Assembly: GCA_004794785.1 (NCBI GenBank)
Contig: SJOL01008492.1
Location: 1,204,610-1,268,609 of the forward strand
DNA length: 64,000 nt
DNA from: Opisthorchis felineus
Lineage: Eukaryota; Platyhelminthes; Trematoda; Opisthorchiida; Opisthorchiidae
Direction: 5' to 3'
Shown here: positions 61,755 to 64,000 of the stretch, piece by piece
Numbering within the stretch: the first letter of the stretch is position 1
Layout: each line of letters begins with the position of its first letter
The notes under the pieces: model-generated
The model's input: the letters and a program-made list of their open reading frames with translations, nothing else
What the model was told of the DNA's origin: nothing
The model's database searches: none
Program-made: the position numbers and the translations under genes

Positions 61755-64000
61755 CTCTAGGCTTAACGGCCTGGTGTTACAATATTATTGTGTCTTCGAG
61801 TGTCCCACGACATCGTTGAATAGTCGCATAAATGCACTGGCTGTCTTATAAGTCTTATGAGTAAAGTACTGGTGAGGCACAATTTGGATGAGCCATTCTG
61901 AATTCACCTAGCGAGCTGTAGGTGTGTATTCAACAAAGCTACATGGATGGGCCGAGTCTTCTTGATTTCAGCTAAAGGTTACAGAAGAAATCAACAAACA
62001 TCAACTGGGTGAATTCAAGCCTGATTCCTAGCGATGATTAGGTTAATCTGTAGAGAAGGCCAACCGATTAGCTTTGAACAGCGGAGTACTTGCAAGTATT
62101 TACTTATCAGGGGTTGTTGCAACTTTTCTATGGCTTCACAGTATTATGTGGACTTTACAAAAACGTTTTGTGTATCTGCTTCTCATTAGCATTACCATCA
62201 GTGTATGCGAATGTGATTATCAGTATCAGAGAAGCCTTCGTTAACAATCAAACTAGAAAGAAGTAGAAGTAGCAGTGCTTTGGATATTGATGTATGAAGC
62301 AGTGCCTGATGATACATGTTCCATCCTACAAGAACCTTGAAATAATTTGCATGCAACTGAATTTTTGGCCTTTATTTGGTGCTACACGTATATGAAATAG
62401 AAATAGACCCCACGATATTGGCCTCTCTTGAAGCAAGCTCCATTAACCGATCTGCACAATGTCGAAGTCACACTGAGGAGCATTAACTTATTTGTAATTG
62501 ACTAATTGTGTGCCGACGCCAATTTCTGAGCTCTCGGAAGGGGTAATTTTGGGATTTTAACGGAATGTAGGCCACAATTTTGCAAATCCTCTGTTTGTTT
62601 AGATACAGATACAGAGCCCCGTTTTACTTATTTGGCAAGGCATAATGAATGAATCTTCATATTCTCAGCCTATTGAAACAGTCCCTCTCAAAAGATAATG
62701 AAAGTAGGAAGATATTTGGTTCAATTAATCAAAAGGGTTCGAGCTGCTAGGAGAGTTTAAAAACAACGGGGCAGACTGAATGACATTGTGAATGTGGCGA
62801 TGGCTGGATGAAAAAGTAGTGGACACTTCTCTGCATAGAACAGAACGTCCACACAACTGGGTTTTCTGCTTGAACGGTAAACTAAAAATGCTCCTCCAAG
62901 GTGAACAATTGCCCGGACTGTTGTATTTGGAGAAGTGTTCCCCACATCAGTGGACCTCAGACAATCTGCTGACCACTGACTTTCCTGTGTTGTAGAAATT
63001 CAACAGCTGGAAATTTCATCCTTTAAATTTAGCGGTCTCACTGCAACCATGGAAAACCGCTGAAACTACGCCAAATCACAAAATTGTTCAGGTTTTCAAT
63101 TTAAACGGCTCACACCAGTAAAGACTGGAACATGTGTTCTTTAACCGTCAAATCACGTGTACCAGGCACTGCTAATAATAAAAACTCAGTGAATGTTGTT
63201 TACGTGAAGATTTATCGCTATACGAATGGCGGTAGAACGACAAGGTTGTTTATGTGCTCTGACTAGCAGTACACATGGCACTGCGAACGTACGCTCCAAC
63301 AGTCGCCGTGGTCTGTCGTCAACTGAGTCAGTGCAGTCCTACGTTGGTAGGTGTCAGGAACGACGAAGAGCAATCGAAACGCCGTTTGTGTTTATACAAA
63401 TCGTGGCCGGTGTACGTCTAGTGACAAGGTGGTTTAATTAGTCACTGAGTCATTAGCAATTTACAGGTATCTGGGGGTTACGAATACACAGTTCTGTCAT
63501 TGAAGAATTTACCAATTTCTTTTTAGCGTAACCGATCATTTTAAACAGAGGAACTTCACCAACAAAACGTATTCAGTAATCAGAAAGTTTGGGGAATCTC
63601 CTGAAGGGAAGGTTAGGCACGGTAAAGGTTTTTGGAAACAAACTTTCATTTCGGCTGAAATGAAATGGAAATATTCTTGTTGGGAGTGGCCAAAACGTTA
63701 CAGAACTGAAATCGCTGAACTCACTTAAACCCGTCTGGCTGTTCAAGAAAAGCTGCAGGAGGTCGGCTTTGCTTATATCTCCTACCGGAATAGGAAAACA
63801 CAAAAACGTCGACCTGAACACAGTGTCGGATTCACAGTTGCAGAGCACAAATCAGAATTTAATGGGTGAACCAAACTGGGCCAATTCGATAATGATGGCT
63901 ATCCTATTCCCTGTCGAGGGCAGGTTTCGCCGTATTTTTCAGGATTTATGCCCTCATAATGTCACAATCAGATGAGAAGCAGAACAAATTGTTTTACCAA

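Larger units (their letters stand above)
50137..64000. other. Repeat-rich intergenic DNA
   Basis: There is no firmly supported gene. It includes tRNA-like sequence (51.5 and 52.4 kb), a G run (55.0 kb), hammerhead-family copies (56.0-56.5, 58.2-58.7 kb), a minus-strand LINE relic (57.0-58.0 kb) and a weak exon candidate at 61.5 kb. In 59-61.4 and 61.8-64 kb nothing specific is visible. Confidence 0.55.

Overview
This window looks like a piece of an animal nuclear genome, most likely a digenean flatworm (trematode). The reasons are long introns, a cadherin-type gene with widely spaced exons, degraded Penelope-like and LINE retroelements, and dispersed repeats carrying hammerhead-ribozyme-like motifs, a combination known from schistosomes and relatives. 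A fasciolid-like genome would fit the intron sizes, but the species cannot be fixed by reading alone. There are no bacterial-style operons, rRNA genes or CRISPR arrays.

Region 1-31.5 kb is dominated by the 3' end of one plus-strand gene, a protocadherin-like adhesion receptor. Three exons can be supported: the end of a cadherin repeat (about 3182-3402), a membrane-spanning exon with the proximal cytoplasmic tail (13515-14384), and the terminal cytoplasmic exon with the stop codon (30839-31243), followed by an AATAAA signal at 31503. All the junctions inside the window are phase 0, so the three pieces join in frame. The introns are about 10.1 and 16.5 kb. Intron 1 holds a 2.1 kb segment present twice around a single N, which looks like two contig ends or alleles that were not merged. 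Intron 2 holds a decayed Penelope-like element (reverse transcriptase plus GIY-YIG endonuclease remnants) and a short open segment near 28 kb that could be an extra exon.

Region 31.5-64 kb is mostly repeat-rich intergenic DNA. It holds a LINE fragment near 38.5 kb, a minus-strand LINE reverse transcriptase relic at 57-58 kb, tRNA-like SINE-type sequences, a TA microsatellite, and a few candidate small coding segments. The best of these is a 65-residue single-pass membrane protein on the minus strand at 49.2-49.4 kb.

The most interesting structure is a dispersed repeat family found in about eight places (4.7, 6.8 as a duplicate, 20.4, 35.1, 35.9, 45.4, 56.2 and 58.5 kb, plus an inverted copy at 58.3 kb). 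Its 3' part folds like a type I hammerhead ribozyme. The 56.2 kb copy keeps the whole conserved core, and base changes in stems I and II between copies tend to preserve pairing. Hammerheads in retroelements are known in trematodes, so the concept is not new, but this family and its active or inactive copies deserve checking.
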